From Nonomuraea guangzhouensis (lineage in GTDB: Bacteria; Actinomycetota; Actinomycetes; Streptosporangiales; Streptosporangiaceae), in assembly GCF_019396345.1 (NCBI RefSeq), contig NZ_JAHKRM010000003.1, positions 372,001-436,000 on the forward strand: a DNA stretch of 64,000 nt, given 5' to 3'. Under the pieces are notes generated by a model, which was not told the origin of the DNA, made no database searches, and saw nothing but the letters and a program-made list of their open reading frames with translations. Below are positions 44,401-52,980 of the stretch, piece after piece. The position numbers were made by a program, and so were the translations under genes. Every line of letters starts with the position of its first letter. Within the stretch, counting starts at the first letter, position 1.

Positions 44401-45873
44401 CTCGAGGAAAGCGAAAACCCGTGTCCCATACGGCCCGCCAGGGCTGACTCCGTTCTCGTCCAGGATCCGCCGCAGCAGCATGAGGCTCTGGATGGAGGTC
44501 GACAGCAGAGCTGCCTGAGAGGCGGGATCCCCGCGAAGGAGGAGTTGGTACTCGCTTCCCTTGCGTTTCATTGCATCCGGATCAGGACGGACATCAGCTA
44601 TAGATTCGGGGGAAAGGCCGCACAGATCAGCGAAGAACGCGGCTGCATTTGCCAGTGTGGCACTCAGGCCCACCCAAGTGACTGGGCGGCTCATGAGCTT
44701 GCGCCAGCGCCGGAGTAGATAGGCAACTTGGGCGCCGCTCGTGCCTGAGTAGGTGTGGATCTCGTCGAGCAGGACGAGATCGGGTGCTTGACCCTGCCCT
44801 ACCCCGAAGACGTGCCTCGACCACCCGTCGCTTAGTTGCTGATTCAGCATCTCTGTGGTCGTAAACAGGATGTCGGGCACCTGCTTCTGCATAGCAGTGC
44901 GGGTCAGTCGGAGTTCGTCCGAAGTGACCTGGCCACCGCATGTCTGGCACGTTAGATGTCCCCAGTCCACAGGACTGGCGGGGCGGCCTGGAGGGCGGAC
45001 CCAAGCAAGCGCGCCACCACAGTTAATGCCACCGTTAGTTGCAGGGCAGGTCAGAAATGGGCAGAGCCAAGACGATCCGTCTTTCCGCCAACCGCCTCGT
45101 CTGTCTGGTTCGCCATCGCTGCTGAATGGCGTCGGCCCGAAATAGGCTCCGATGGTCAGGAGGCGACTGCCAGAGGATCGGAGGGAACGTACCTCCTGCA
45201 ACGCCGTCACCAACTGATCCTTCAACAACTCGTTGCGGGGATAGATCGCAATAAGGCGCGAGCCGGTGGCCGCAGCCGCCAACTGCGACAATGCAGGTAG
45301 GTAAAATGCAAGGGTTTTGCCGCTTCCGGTGCCTGCACCGACCACGACACCACGATCCCTCTTGGATCGAAGCGCCGAGAAGATCTCAGCTGTAGCGGCG
45401 AGTTGAAAGCGAGACAGGGACCGTCCAGCCAGGACACGCCCGACCTGAGAGAGAACAGCGACAGGGATCTCACGCCCCTGCAACAGTTTGGGGACCTCGG
45501 CAGGCTTGAAGTCTCGCTCGGGAAAGGCTCGCGGCCTGCGAAGGAAACGGAAGTCTGAGACCAGTCGGCTTCCGGACTGCCAGGGCTTGCCAGGAAACAA
45601 CTGACGGAGTCTGGCGAAAAGGCGCACCGACTCAGACATTCTAGTCCGGTACCTGGCCGGCCATTCTCTAGGCAACTGGACTAAGAGGTTTTCGGCCAGC
45701 AACTCATCGATGCAGGCTTCCGTATCGGGGCCGCCCCAATGTTCCCGGAGGAATTCGACAAGGCCGTCTCGTGTCCAGGACTCGTCGATGAGTCCCCACG
45801 CGATATGCCGTGCGTCGGCTTCCTCGATGGCGTCGAGAGCGGCGAGAAGAGCGGAACGGTCAAGAGTAGTCAT
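41458..45873 (-). CDS. dpdJ: DpdJ, large DEAD/DEAH-box helicase
   Basis: A 1471-residue superfamily-2 helicase. Walker A is A180-G-T-G-S-G-K-T; the Walker B box reads L-L-D-E-I-H (about residue 375). Between them lies a cysteine-rich insert with C-P-F-L-T-C, I-N-C-G-G and C-Q-T-C, likely a zinc module. Motif VI-like Q-F-L-Q-R-R-G-R-A-G-R closes the helicase core at about 625. The remaining 800 residues form a C-terminal extension (P-G-G-G-G-L-I-E-A-L near 1160) like those of DrmA/LhrC-type proteins. It probably translocates along DNA and recruits DpdI/DpdK. Confidence 0.88.
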   Translation of the reverse strand: MTTLDRSALLAALDAIEEADARHIAWGLIDESWTRDGLVEFLREHWGGPDTEACIDELLAENLLVQLPREWPARYRTRMSESVRLFARLRQLFPGKPWQSGSRLVSDFRFLRRPRAFPERDFKPAEVPKLLQGREIPVAVLSQVGRVLAGRSLSRFQLAATAEIFSALRSKRDRGVVVGAGTGSGKTLAFYLPALSQLAAAATGSRLIAIYPRNELLKDQLVTALQEVRSLRSSGSRLLTIGAYFGPTPFSSDGEPDRRGGWRKDGSSWLCPFLTCPATNGGINCGGALAWVRPPGRPASPVDWGHLTCQTCGGQVTSDELRLTRTAMQKQVPDILFTTTEMLNQQLSDGWSRHVFGVGQGQAPDLVLLDEIHTYSGTSGAQVAYLLRRWRKLMSRPVTWVGLSATLANAAAFFADLCGLSPESIADVRPDPDAMKRKGSEYQLLLRGDPASQAALLSTSIQSLMLLRRILDENGVSPGGPYGTRVFAFLENLDLVNRLYRQVLNAEGRDPFGNPDRQGHVLASLRIPDDAARYAGISDEAEWDREGQFWWLPDKLGFATRSLQISRTSSQDTGVSQSTDIVIATSSLEVGYDDPRVGAILQHKAPRDIAQFLQRRGRAGRVQDQRPWTVVVLSDYGRDRLAFQSYETIIDPSVPAKNLPLGNQSVRKMQAAMCLIDWIAVRLGVDGSQRWSVRRILSKPGEKSGLVQACQQLLVEVLEGGAAQQDLFAFVQSSLSLSREETQSICWEYPRSLMLEVVPTAYRRLTSNWSTVQSREVVPGTDIVARQPLPEFIPSTLFSDLALPEVEIVPPPNYDPAAETSMPVGMALSELAPGKVTLRWAVQKVRGLWIEAPAYGVLDLDAGLASGGEVITNVSTPDGPVPVVRPVVIRPTVPPPHVQATSNGWLKWRFAIDDDEEGTQLPRPRNNPLGQLVPEVTAFLNADRGPLQTWRFALEGTAEVVMPGTRRRQNLTFTRRERRAAVGFASTIDALLVTVAVPQSLAAFKLDTDPGRLRQLRTDRFAHLTREGLEQSGLGPFTAAWVTDVVLSVAADAVLRGDGIDSLLGLGPQQWQSLAASVVDGVLLATNHTEVDETPLRDTVLDALQNSDTIQVLEETIPTLNEKPDQTWLPWIRSRFMHTLAAAWQAAVQQVCPDFNVDADALVDILDEGGPRARIVMSDTVPGGGGLIEALTRRLADDPRRFDALVAAAVEPSDSEEVDPSLRRVLELLATSAPVRDAAQRFRAGVADRLQAWQDLNACLAEEGIPQTHANLTALSTRIFRPGSGAESDDLLRLALDRWDDIDVRAGFAIDHRAICAFLAKDDQVLDKLRRVAAPTNEADSQTRAQLVLLSLLWTRAYARRPETLRATNRFIQNPLATERTLLRDVLPTRPAGVDVDSEEWRDALASALRTRGTARLVSSSGRTSVLARAVRELMVDPLELDWLHVYPQMEGIIREDGRYSVSVSLREAPQ

Positions 45874-46628
45874 GATCGCAGCACGATCCTAAGGTTCACC
45901 GTGTTTTCGGGGTCAGACAACCAAGCCCGGACGGCAGACGTGATGAGTCGCCAGGGCGCGCCATCCTCAGTTGCCGCCTGGCGGAGGAAGTCACTGACCT
46001 CCGGGTGCTGGCGTTCGAGGCTCTGGTCCAACTTCGGCCGATCCGCCGTCCACGATGCGGCGCCGTTCACGATGTCCTGAAATCGCTTCACCAAGTCGTC
46101 TGGGCTGAGACTCTCGACCTTGCGTGCAAATAGCGACTGGATCCCTCGCAGCCTGGCTGCCAGCGCCTCGCTGGACCCGGGATAAGCGACTATCGGCTGC
46201 TCGATCCCATCCGGTCGAATTTGCATCCGCTTCGTGTCAACGGATCGATTAAGGTCGACGAGAAGGGATCGGGAGAACTTGCCAGCACTGTCCAATGCGT
46301 TATTGACCGACTGTGAGCGTATTCGGGAGGCAACATCTCCGATGGGTGCCCCGACGATTGTGGTCGCTGCTGTCCGCAATGCAGTTCGGGCCTTAGCAAG
46401 CTCGGCCGCTATCGCCTTGCGGGCTGCAGGCAGGGTTAGCCCATGTTCTGCAAGAAGTGGGATTACACGCAACGCATTATCTAGATCCTCGCGCGCTCTG
46501 CTAGTTCGCATCCTAGCTTTCTCGATCTCGGCCCGTGCCTGCTGGTCGGCCTCCTGGGCCTCTACTTGCGCCAGTCGGTTGAGCAGGGCTTCGGCTCGAG
46601 AGGCTAGCGACTCTGGTGAGGGCATCAC
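45870..46628 (-). CDS. dpdI: DpdI, helical protein of the Dpd system
   Basis: A 252-residue protein dominated by charged helices. Residues 5-60 (A-E-A-L-L-N-R-L-A-Q-V-E-A-Q-E-A-D-Q-Q-A) form a coiled coil. A second helical part follows to about 130, then a compact C-terminal region with S-P-D-D-L-V-K-R-F-Q-D-I-V-N-G-A. No catalytic residues are evident, so a structural bridge between DpdH and DpdJ is likely. It is named by place and size. The GTG overlaps the dpdH stop; an ATG one codon later is equally possible. Confidence 0.7.
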   Translation of the reverse strand: MMPSPESLASRAEALLNRLAQVEAQEADQQARAEIEKARMRTSRAREDLDNALRVIPLLAEHGLTLPAARKAIAAELAKARTALRTAATTIVGAPIGDVASRIRSQSVNNALDSAGKFSRSLLVDLNRSVDTKRMQIRPDGIEQPIVAYPGSSEALAARLRGIQSLFARKVESLSPDDLVKRFQDIVNGAASWTADRPKLDQSLERQHPEVSDFLRQAATEDGAPWRLITSAVRAWLSDPENTVNLRIVLRS

Positions 46629-49564
46629 TGGGCTTCCTGACTTGCCTTGTCCAGCAGTGTGGCCAGGTCTCGGAGTTCTCGTATCAGGGCATCTGTGTCT
46701 ACGGCTCCAGTGATCTGCGTAGCCGTCAAGTTTTGCTCCAGGCTGGAGAGAAGTTCGTTCGTCACTTGTGCGAAGCGCCCAAGCGCGGTCAGTTGTGGCA
46801 TGGGATTATTGAGGATGTCCCAGAGGTCGCCGGGTCCAATTTTGCTGGCAATCTTTATGCCGAGGCGTCGATAGGACTCCATAGCCTCAGTACCGACTTG
46901 GTTCCGAATCGTTTCGTACTGCTCTTTGGAGTCAGCGCGCGGCAATCGACCCCGAGGATGGCACTCCTTAACGAGACGATCGACGACCTTGAGGGTAGCA
47001 CTCAGGTCCTCAGTTGGATCCAGGAATCTTCCCACGTCCTGGACGCTTCGTGCCACGTCGTTCCAGGCTTGTTCTGCCGCTCGCGACTGTCGAGTTTGAA
47101 GTTGCCTCAGCAATTGGCTGTCATGGTCTTCAGCGGCGGTTTCCCTTTGAACTGACCGTGCTTTCAGGTGCGCCTGGATATGCCGCAAGAGTGGGCCTAC
47201 GTCGAACAGCGATGGCTTTCCTGCTCCCTTGGCCGCCGTGGCATGGGCTCGGACAGTTGCCAGCGCCTCTTCACGAACTGGCCGCACCTCCTTGAGGAAC
47301 TTCTCGACGACCGGATGCTGCCCCGCCGGCGATACCGGCATTAGCATCGCCGGCAGAGCGGTGGAGACTGTCTGACCGGGATCTATGGCCGCGTAGCGCA
47401 GCACCTCAAGCGCTTGCACGGCGGCCGGTAGGGTCGCAGCATCGACTGTTGCCAGATGGGCGAGTTTGCTCGCGTAGGCGCTAATTCTTGTCTGGAGGTA
47501 GAAGAACCAACGCCCCTGATCTACAGAGTCCAAGCTGCTTCCATCGACGGCCGCTAGGATTCCTTGGATAAGGAGGGCGTTATCGTCCGTGGCCTCTATC
47601 CGGAATGGGATTGGGCTCTCGCCCGCACCTCCGCCCTGCGCCCGGTCAATTTGGACGTCAGTCAGGCGCAGTGTGTGAGAACCGATCAGCCAGGCAGGCC
47701 TGGACCCCTTGGTCCTACTGGTGACGACTCCGTATGGGCCGTTCTGCAGGTGGGCGATCACTGCGTCGCAGATCCATCTTCGAACGCGATTTGCGTTGCC
47801 AGAGGTGAGCAACCCAACACCGTTGGCCCACTGATCGATCTCGCTTGCCGGTTGCCGTTGCAGTTTACGCGGCGGATCGTCCCTCTCCTCCAAGTCATCT
47901 TGGTCACCGGCTATGCCACTACTCAGTTGACTGCCGAAATAGGCTGCGACGGCTTCGAGTGCCAGATCGGCGTTTGGTGGTGACTGAGCGTAGAAGGCGC
48001 GCAGGCTCAGTTCGGCATCGGCGTTGGAATGATTAGTACGACGAATAGCGGCTCGCATCCCTGGGGGGATTGATTGCCGTACGTCGTCCAGGGGCTTGGC
48101 GAATTGGCCAGACGGGAATATTCCGCCCGATGGCAACTCCTCTTCGGCAGTCTCCAGTGGTCCCCGGATGACCTCACGGAGAATCTCCCTAGGCTGGAAG
48201 TCGCCAGGGCTGGCTAGTTCAACCAACCTGTCGATGGCAGCGCCGTTGAAGGGATAGAATCCATAGTCGTCCGTTGACGCGCCAAAGGTTGCGTGGCATC
48301 GGAGTCGGTCTTCGCACGATAGGCATGCGTTCGGGATGTCGGGTTTCTGGTTGCGAGACCCAGGGTCACTGAGCGCAGCATCGGTCAGGCGTCCCGCATT
48401 CAGGTATCGGCCGACGAAGTCTCGCAGGCTTGTTTGGCCGATGGCCTTGAGGTTGATGTTGAGAGTGAACTGCACGCCTCGATCGGTGAAGGTGTCCAGG
48501 GAGTTTAGGTACCCGGATGTCACGGCAATCGCGGCACGGAGTTTACACAACCGGGAGGAGGCAGGAATCGTGAGTGCCTGCGCCAGTTGCTTGTCGATGC
48601 CATGCAGCAACACGAGGTCCTCGATCAGTAGGCAGAGTTCCTGCCCGCGGGTAGCGATCTCCTCTCGCACGTCCTCGAAGACGCTAAGCAGATCGGTTCC
48701 CTGCCCCATGAACACCTCAGCCTTTGCGCGTGGCAGGTACCAGTCGCATAGGGTGGCAATATCAGCACGTAGGTGTCGGTTCGACACCAGAGACCCCACC
48801 AGGTTTTGGAGTTCTGGCCCGAGATCGTCGAAGACAGACGGGTCAACCTGTAGGTCGGCCTCAGTCAGATGAAGGTCGGCCTCATCGATGTCCTCTGATG
48901 GCTCTGCCCCGCCACGAGCAAGGCGGACGATCCGGTGCACTGGACCGTCGCTTCTGCTCAGTGCATTGCGAAAGGTGTAGTCACCGAGCAGTCGGTGCGT
49001 CTTACGGCGTAGGTCGGTGAGTTCGGCTGCCGACATGCCCGATAGGCCACGGATTTCGGCGGCTGGGTCGAATGTCACCAGGTGGTCGAGCCTGGCCAAC
49101 AGGGCGCTAACCGCCTCTTCTGCGCTCGCGATCTCCGACGACGCGCGCTCAAGCTCCTCACGGAGTTGCCTCGCCTTAGGCGTGTCAATTCCTGCGAGAA
49201 TTTTCTCTGTTACTCTGCGGAGCGATGTGTTCCGCTTCTCGATATAGACGATATGCCAGGACGGACGAGCCCCTAGACGAGTCTTGAGCCACCTCACTAG
49301 ATGGCTCTTCCCCGTACCCTTCTCACCCTTGATGAAGAGCAACAGCGGCTCATTCGAGGTGATCGGCCGCGTAAAGGTGCGAAGGACATCCTCCTCGCTT
49401 TCCTCGACGGAGCGGCCGCCCTGCTCCCGGCATACCGGCAACTGCTGGTGGATAGCGTTAAACACGGCGTCGGCGCGAGGGTCGTCTACCTCTAGGCCAC
49501 CAACGTCTACCTGCGTGGCGAAGTCGACCGCTGCCCGATTCCAGCAGACGCGATTCCCGGTCAC
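46625..49564 (-). CDS. dpdH: DpdH, AAA/STAND-like ATPase
   Basis: A 979-residue P-loop ATPase. Walker A is G80-E-K-G-T-G-K-S87; a Walker B-like strand reads L-C-L-L-I-E-D-L-V-L. A cysteine group C-L-S-C ... R-C at about 415-425 may bind zinc. The C-terminal half is helical with coiled-coil character. It is probably the large motor or scaffold of the restriction assembly. The GTG start overlaps the dpdG stop (GTGA). Confidence 0.85.
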   Translation of the reverse strand: MTGNRVCWNRAAVDFATQVDVGGLEVDDPRADAVFNAIHQQLPVCREQGGRSVEESEEDVLRTFTRPITSNEPLLLFIKGEKGTGKSHLVRWLKTRLGARPSWHIVYIEKRNTSLRRVTEKILAGIDTPKARQLREELERASSEIASAEEAVSALLARLDHLVTFDPAAEIRGLSGMSAAELTDLRRKTHRLLGDYTFRNALSRSDGPVHRIVRLARGGAEPSEDIDEADLHLTEADLQVDPSVFDDLGPELQNLVGSLVSNRHLRADIATLCDWYLPRAKAEVFMGQGTDLLSVFEDVREEIATRGQELCLLIEDLVLLHGIDKQLAQALTIPASSRLCKLRAAIAVTSGYLNSLDTFTDRGVQFTLNINLKAIGQTSLRDFVGRYLNAGRLTDAALSDPGSRNQKPDIPNACLSCEDRLRCHATFGASTDDYGFYPFNGAAIDRLVELASPGDFQPREILREVIRGPLETAEEELPSGGIFPSGQFAKPLDDVRQSIPPGMRAAIRRTNHSNADAELSLRAFYAQSPPNADLALEAVAAYFGSQLSSGIAGDQDDLEERDDPPRKLQRQPASEIDQWANGVGLLTSGNANRVRRWICDAVIAHLQNGPYGVVTSRTKGSRPAWLIGSHTLRLTDVQIDRAQGGGAGESPIPFRIEATDDNALLIQGILAAVDGSSLDSVDQGRWFFYLQTRISAYASKLAHLATVDAATLPAAVQALEVLRYAAIDPGQTVSTALPAMLMPVSPAGQHPVVEKFLKEVRPVREEALATVRAHATAAKGAGKPSLFDVGPLLRHIQAHLKARSVQRETAAEDHDSQLLRQLQTRQSRAAEQAWNDVARSVQDVGRFLDPTEDLSATLKVVDRLVKECHPRGRLPRADSKEQYETIRNQVGTEAMESYRRLGIKIASKIGPGDLWDILNNPMPQLTALGRFAQVTNELLSSLEQNLTATQITGAVDTDALIRELRDLATLLDKASQEAQ

Positions 49565-50538
49565 AGGTCACCTCTAATTCGAGTCTTTTCCCAAACTACC
49601 GTGGTGACGATACGATCGGCTGACCCATCAGGACGCAGTCGAAGGGTCCGGCCGCCTGCGTCGCTCCTTCTTTCCATTGTCAGGAAACCGTCCGCCTCGA
49701 GTTGGAGGAGCGAAACTGTTAAACCGCCGGTGAGTATCGCGTGATCACCCTCATACTGCGGATCGTGGCCGAACTGCAAGCCCCTGCCATCCAGGATCGG
49801 AACTGCTGATGCACATCGTGCAGCGAAGTCACGCACATCGTAGTCGCCAGGCGCTAGCGTCGGCAGTAGGCAGGCCAAGGCCTCGCTAGCGTCTGGAATA
49901 AGTCCACTGCTGCCCACAGGACGGGCGAGTCCCAAGTACGACGCCCAACGGCGAAACGATGACCACTGTTCCCGGTTCGGAACCAGCCAGCCTTTGCGCT
50001 CGGAGCCGAGGACTTGCTCTTGCCTGATTGCAAAGCTCCGTCCGTCACGACTGGTCGCAGGGGACTCGAATCTGTCAAACGGACGCAAGGGCTCTCCGGC
50101 TGTATGTAGGAGAACCAACGTTTGAACGAAGTCTCCCACCCCGCTCGATGCATCCGAGTCGGCCACCGTGATCACTGCATCGAGCAAGGCTTGGAACATG
50201 CTCCGAGGGGTGACGTCGGCTGGGACCTTCCAGCGTTCTACCTCTGCGGTGGCCAGCTTGATTCGGTTGCCTGACTGCTCAACCATGCCGAGCATCCGCA
50301 GCGCGTCGAGTGAGGCACTGGCGATGATAGAGCCACCCGCACGTAGGTCATCCGGGTCAGCCTCGGAAGGATCGGCCGCCCCGATGGCCATCGAGTCCAT
50401 TGCCTCTGCGAGGCCACGAGGAGCCACCAGGCTCACAAGTTCTTCCCGCTCTGCCTCCGCTTTCGGGAGTGCGACCAGCGCCCTCACCAGAAAGCGCATC
50501 GCCTCAGGGAGGATATCCGGCGGGTTGAGGAGTGCCAT
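49561..50538 (-). CDS. dpdG: DpdG, conserved Dpd restriction protein
   Basis: A 325-residue protein without recognised enzymatic motif. It begins L-N-P-P-D-I-L-P-E-A-M-R-F-L. A helical N-terminal half could be winged-helix-like (L-R-M-L-G-M-V-E-Q-S-G-N-R-I-K-L; and near the end L-L-Q-L-E-A-D-G-F-L-T-M-E-R-R). These two wHTH-like stretches suggest DNA binding. It starts directly at the dpdF stop with no gap, and leads into dpdH by GTGA. It is assigned by order and size. Confidence 0.72.
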   Translation of the reverse strand: MALLNPPDILPEAMRFLVRALVALPKAEAEREELVSLVAPRGLAEAMDSMAIGAADPSEADPDDLRAGGSIIASASLDALRMLGMVEQSGNRIKLATAEVERWKVPADVTPRSMFQALLDAVITVADSDASSGVGDFVQTLVLLHTAGEPLRPFDRFESPATSRDGRSFAIRQEQVLGSERKGWLVPNREQWSSFRRWASYLGLARPVGSSGLIPDASEALACLLPTLAPGDYDVRDFAARCASAVPILDGRGLQFGHDPQYEGDHAILTGGLTVSLLQLEADGFLTMERRSDAGGRTLRLRPDGSADRIVTTVVWEKTRIRGDL

Positions 50539-52980
50539 CTATAGCCTTCGCAAAATGTGATCGATGTGGTAAGCCGGGCCCCAGGATTCCCTTAGTAACG
50601 CTGGACCACCGAAGGGACTCGGTTCGTCACGGGTGCATAGCACAACGGTCAGCGGTCCCCGCGAGAGTTGGGTCAGCAAGAGTGCCCACTCGCTCGCCGG
50701 CGGCTGTCCCGCGTCGACCCGGACAAGCGTGGGAACGAGCACGTTGTTCGAGGCGGCCAGCCAGCCCGAGACGGTGTCTTCCCACCAGATGGATCGGGCC
50801 GTGCGAGGATGCAGCGACCATGGCCCCGCGGTCACCAGGGCTATGACGCCTTGACTGACCAGGCGGTTGATGAGTTCCTGCACGGCATCGGGTTGAAGCC
50901 CCTCGGTCCATACACATAGCCGTCCTTCCGGTGCCAGGCGGCGCAGCCTAAGACCAGCCGTAGCAGTGAGGGCGCCGTTGAACAGCGGGTTCACAGGATG
51001 CTTCAGCAACGCTGGCGGCAATCGACGCGCTCGGCAGAAGGGACAGCCTCCGCACTGTCGAATAGTTGGGAGCATGCCAGATCCCATGCTGAGGCGGTAG
51101 TGATCAGCCAAGTAGCGGTTCACGCAGTTGTCAAGTCCATCGAGGATCTTCGTCGCAGATTCCAGGGACGCGGCCGCCGCTGCGCGACTCAGTGACTGTG
51201 CATCGCGGAAACGCTTGCGGAAGGTGGCTTCGTCAGCGAGGTCACCATGTCGGATACGGACAGACATCGAGTTTCGATGCGTTGCAAAGATCTCCTGCAA
51301 TGCCTCGTCTGTGGCATCAACCGGGACACCCGGCGGAGTCGGCCATTCCACACTGATCATCCTGGCACGATCCATCGCGGAGAGAGTCTGTGTGTTCCAG
51401 TAACGGTTGGCGTCGCTCCATGGATAGGTCACGTCCTCGGTAGGCGCAGTGAGATCCACCTTTAGTACACCCTCCTCAATGGCACCTCGACTCTTCATGC
51501 TGCGCCATCGCTTCCATGCCTTCTCATCTCCGATGAGCCTCGCTTCGGCCATCCCCTGTGCGACCTTGGCATCTGAGTCAGTCCACAAGACCATTGCGAC
51601 CGATGCTCTGCCATCTCGGCCGCTCCGGCCTACTTCCTGGTACAGGCGATCCACTGACTCGGGCACACATAGGTGAATCACACCCCGTACGTCAGGGACA
51701 TCCATGCCAAGGCCAAAAGCTGACGTGGCCACAACAATGTCGAGGTCTTTGGCCTGGTCACCAGCGAGGTGCAGACCACGAGTAGCGTCCTGACGTGTCT
51801 GTGCCGATACGCCGCCTGATACACCGGCGATTGCCTTCAGCCCTGCAGCGCGAAGCCAGGACAAGGCTGTCGACACATTGGTGGAGTCCTCAGAGGTATG
51901 CAAACTGGTGTAGACGATGAGTGGTCGTGGCATGTGCCGGCATGCTTCAAGGAAGCGCTCACGCTTCTCTTCCTCTGTCGCACAGTGGCTCATCCACCAG
52001 GCTGGCTCCGGACGGGTCACCTGCGCAGATACCAGCAGTTCGCTCTCTCCAGGAAAGAGGCGACGCAGCGCCTCGAGGCCATAGTCGTCAAGGGTTGCTG
52101 TGAGCATCACAGTGACGGGTTTCCGGCCAGTGGGTGCAAGGTCAAGCAAGCGCCGCCGCAGTCCCGCGAATGTCTGGAAGGCAGGTCGGAACGTGTCGCC
52201 CCACTCCGCGACGATGTGTGCTTCGTCGATCGCGAGTAGATCCAGCCTGCCCTCAGCTGCGGATTCTTCAAGATGTCGCGCAAGTACGGTGCACGCCGCT
52301 TCGGGAGAAGAGATAATCAGCCACTGTGTTCCCTCGCGCACCCGTTGCGCCAGTTCTTTCTTCTCGCTCGTGGTCAGTTCGCCGTGATAGGCGAACAGGA
52401 GTTGTTCCCCCGTGAGCTCCTGAACCCGTCGCTCAAGGTCTAGCGCAAGGGCAGTGGTGGGAACAATGAGGCATGTCTGCCGGGGACGATTGCTGATTGC
52501 TCGAGTAAGGATGACGTCCGTCTTCCCAGATCCGGTGGGAAGCACACAGATGATGGCGTCGCCCCCGCGGGCTGCGCTGATCGCGCGGACGCTGGCCTTT
52601 TGACCAGGACTCAGATAGTCAGACCGTTTCGCCACGCTGGCGTAAAAACGGTCGGCGGTCAATCGCCAGTTGGGTCTCCGTGGGGAGCATCGAGCGGGCT
52701 CCTCGTCAGGTGCCGATCCTTGGGCGTCCAGCCATAAGGGCAGCCATGGCTGGGCTCGCCAGGAATGCCCTTCTCCCCCTACAAAGCCATGAGCGCGCCA
52801 TTCGACCGCTGATATTGCCGACAGTTCGGAGGAATCGGCGACCGACTGATAGCCCCGGGCGACCAGTACTGACCGGATCATCGGCAGAATCTCCGCCGGG
52901 CGCGGATTCCCGGCCGACTTCAGCCGCCGGACCAGGCGCGGGCACGCTTCTGCTATCTCCTGCAAAGGGTAGGTAGTCAT
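50539..52980 (-). CDS. dpdF: DpdF, RecQ-like helicase
   Basis: An 813-residue superfamily-2 helicase of the RecQ kind. Walker A P148-T-G-S-G-K-T154; DEAH box A-I-D-E-A-H-I-V-A-E-W-G (about 245-255), as in RecQ; motif V/VI T-S-A-F-G-L-G-M-D-V and Q-E-V-G-R-S-G-R-D-G. A zinc site C-G-G-C-P-F-C follows in the C-terminal half. The ATG at 52980 overlaps the dpdE stop (ATGA) and is chosen over an in-frame codon 15 bases earlier. It is expected to unwind or scan DNA in the restriction step. Confidence 0.9.
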   Translation of the reverse strand: MTTYPLQEIAEACPRLVRRLKSAGNPRPAEILPMIRSVLVARGYQSVADSSELSAISAVEWRAHGFVGGEGHSWRAQPWLPLWLDAQGSAPDEEPARCSPRRPNWRLTADRFYASVAKRSDYLSPGQKASVRAISAARGGDAIICVLPTGSGKTDVILTRAISNRPRQTCLIVPTTALALDLERRVQELTGEQLLFAYHGELTTSEKKELAQRVREGTQWLIISSPEAACTVLARHLEESAAEGRLDLLAIDEAHIVAEWGDTFRPAFQTFAGLRRRLLDLAPTGRKPVTVMLTATLDDYGLEALRRLFPGESELLVSAQVTRPEPAWWMSHCATEEEKRERFLEACRHMPRPLIVYTSLHTSEDSTNVSTALSWLRAAGLKAIAGVSGGVSAQTRQDATRGLHLAGDQAKDLDIVVATSAFGLGMDVPDVRGVIHLCVPESVDRLYQEVGRSGRDGRASVAMVLWTDSDAKVAQGMAEARLIGDEKAWKRWRSMKSRGAIEEGVLKVDLTAPTEDVTYPWSDANRYWNTQTLSAMDRARMISVEWPTPPGVPVDATDEALQEIFATHRNSMSVRIRHGDLADEATFRKRFRDAQSLSRAAAAASLESATKILDGLDNCVNRYLADHYRLSMGSGMLPTIRQCGGCPFCRARRLPPALLKHPVNPLFNGALTATAGLRLRRLAPEGRLCVWTEGLQPDAVQELINRLVSQGVIALVTAGPWSLHPRTARSIWWEDTVSGWLAASNNVLVPTLVRVDAGQPPASEWALLLTQLSRGPLTVVLCTRDEPSPFGGPALLRESWGPAYHIDHILRRL

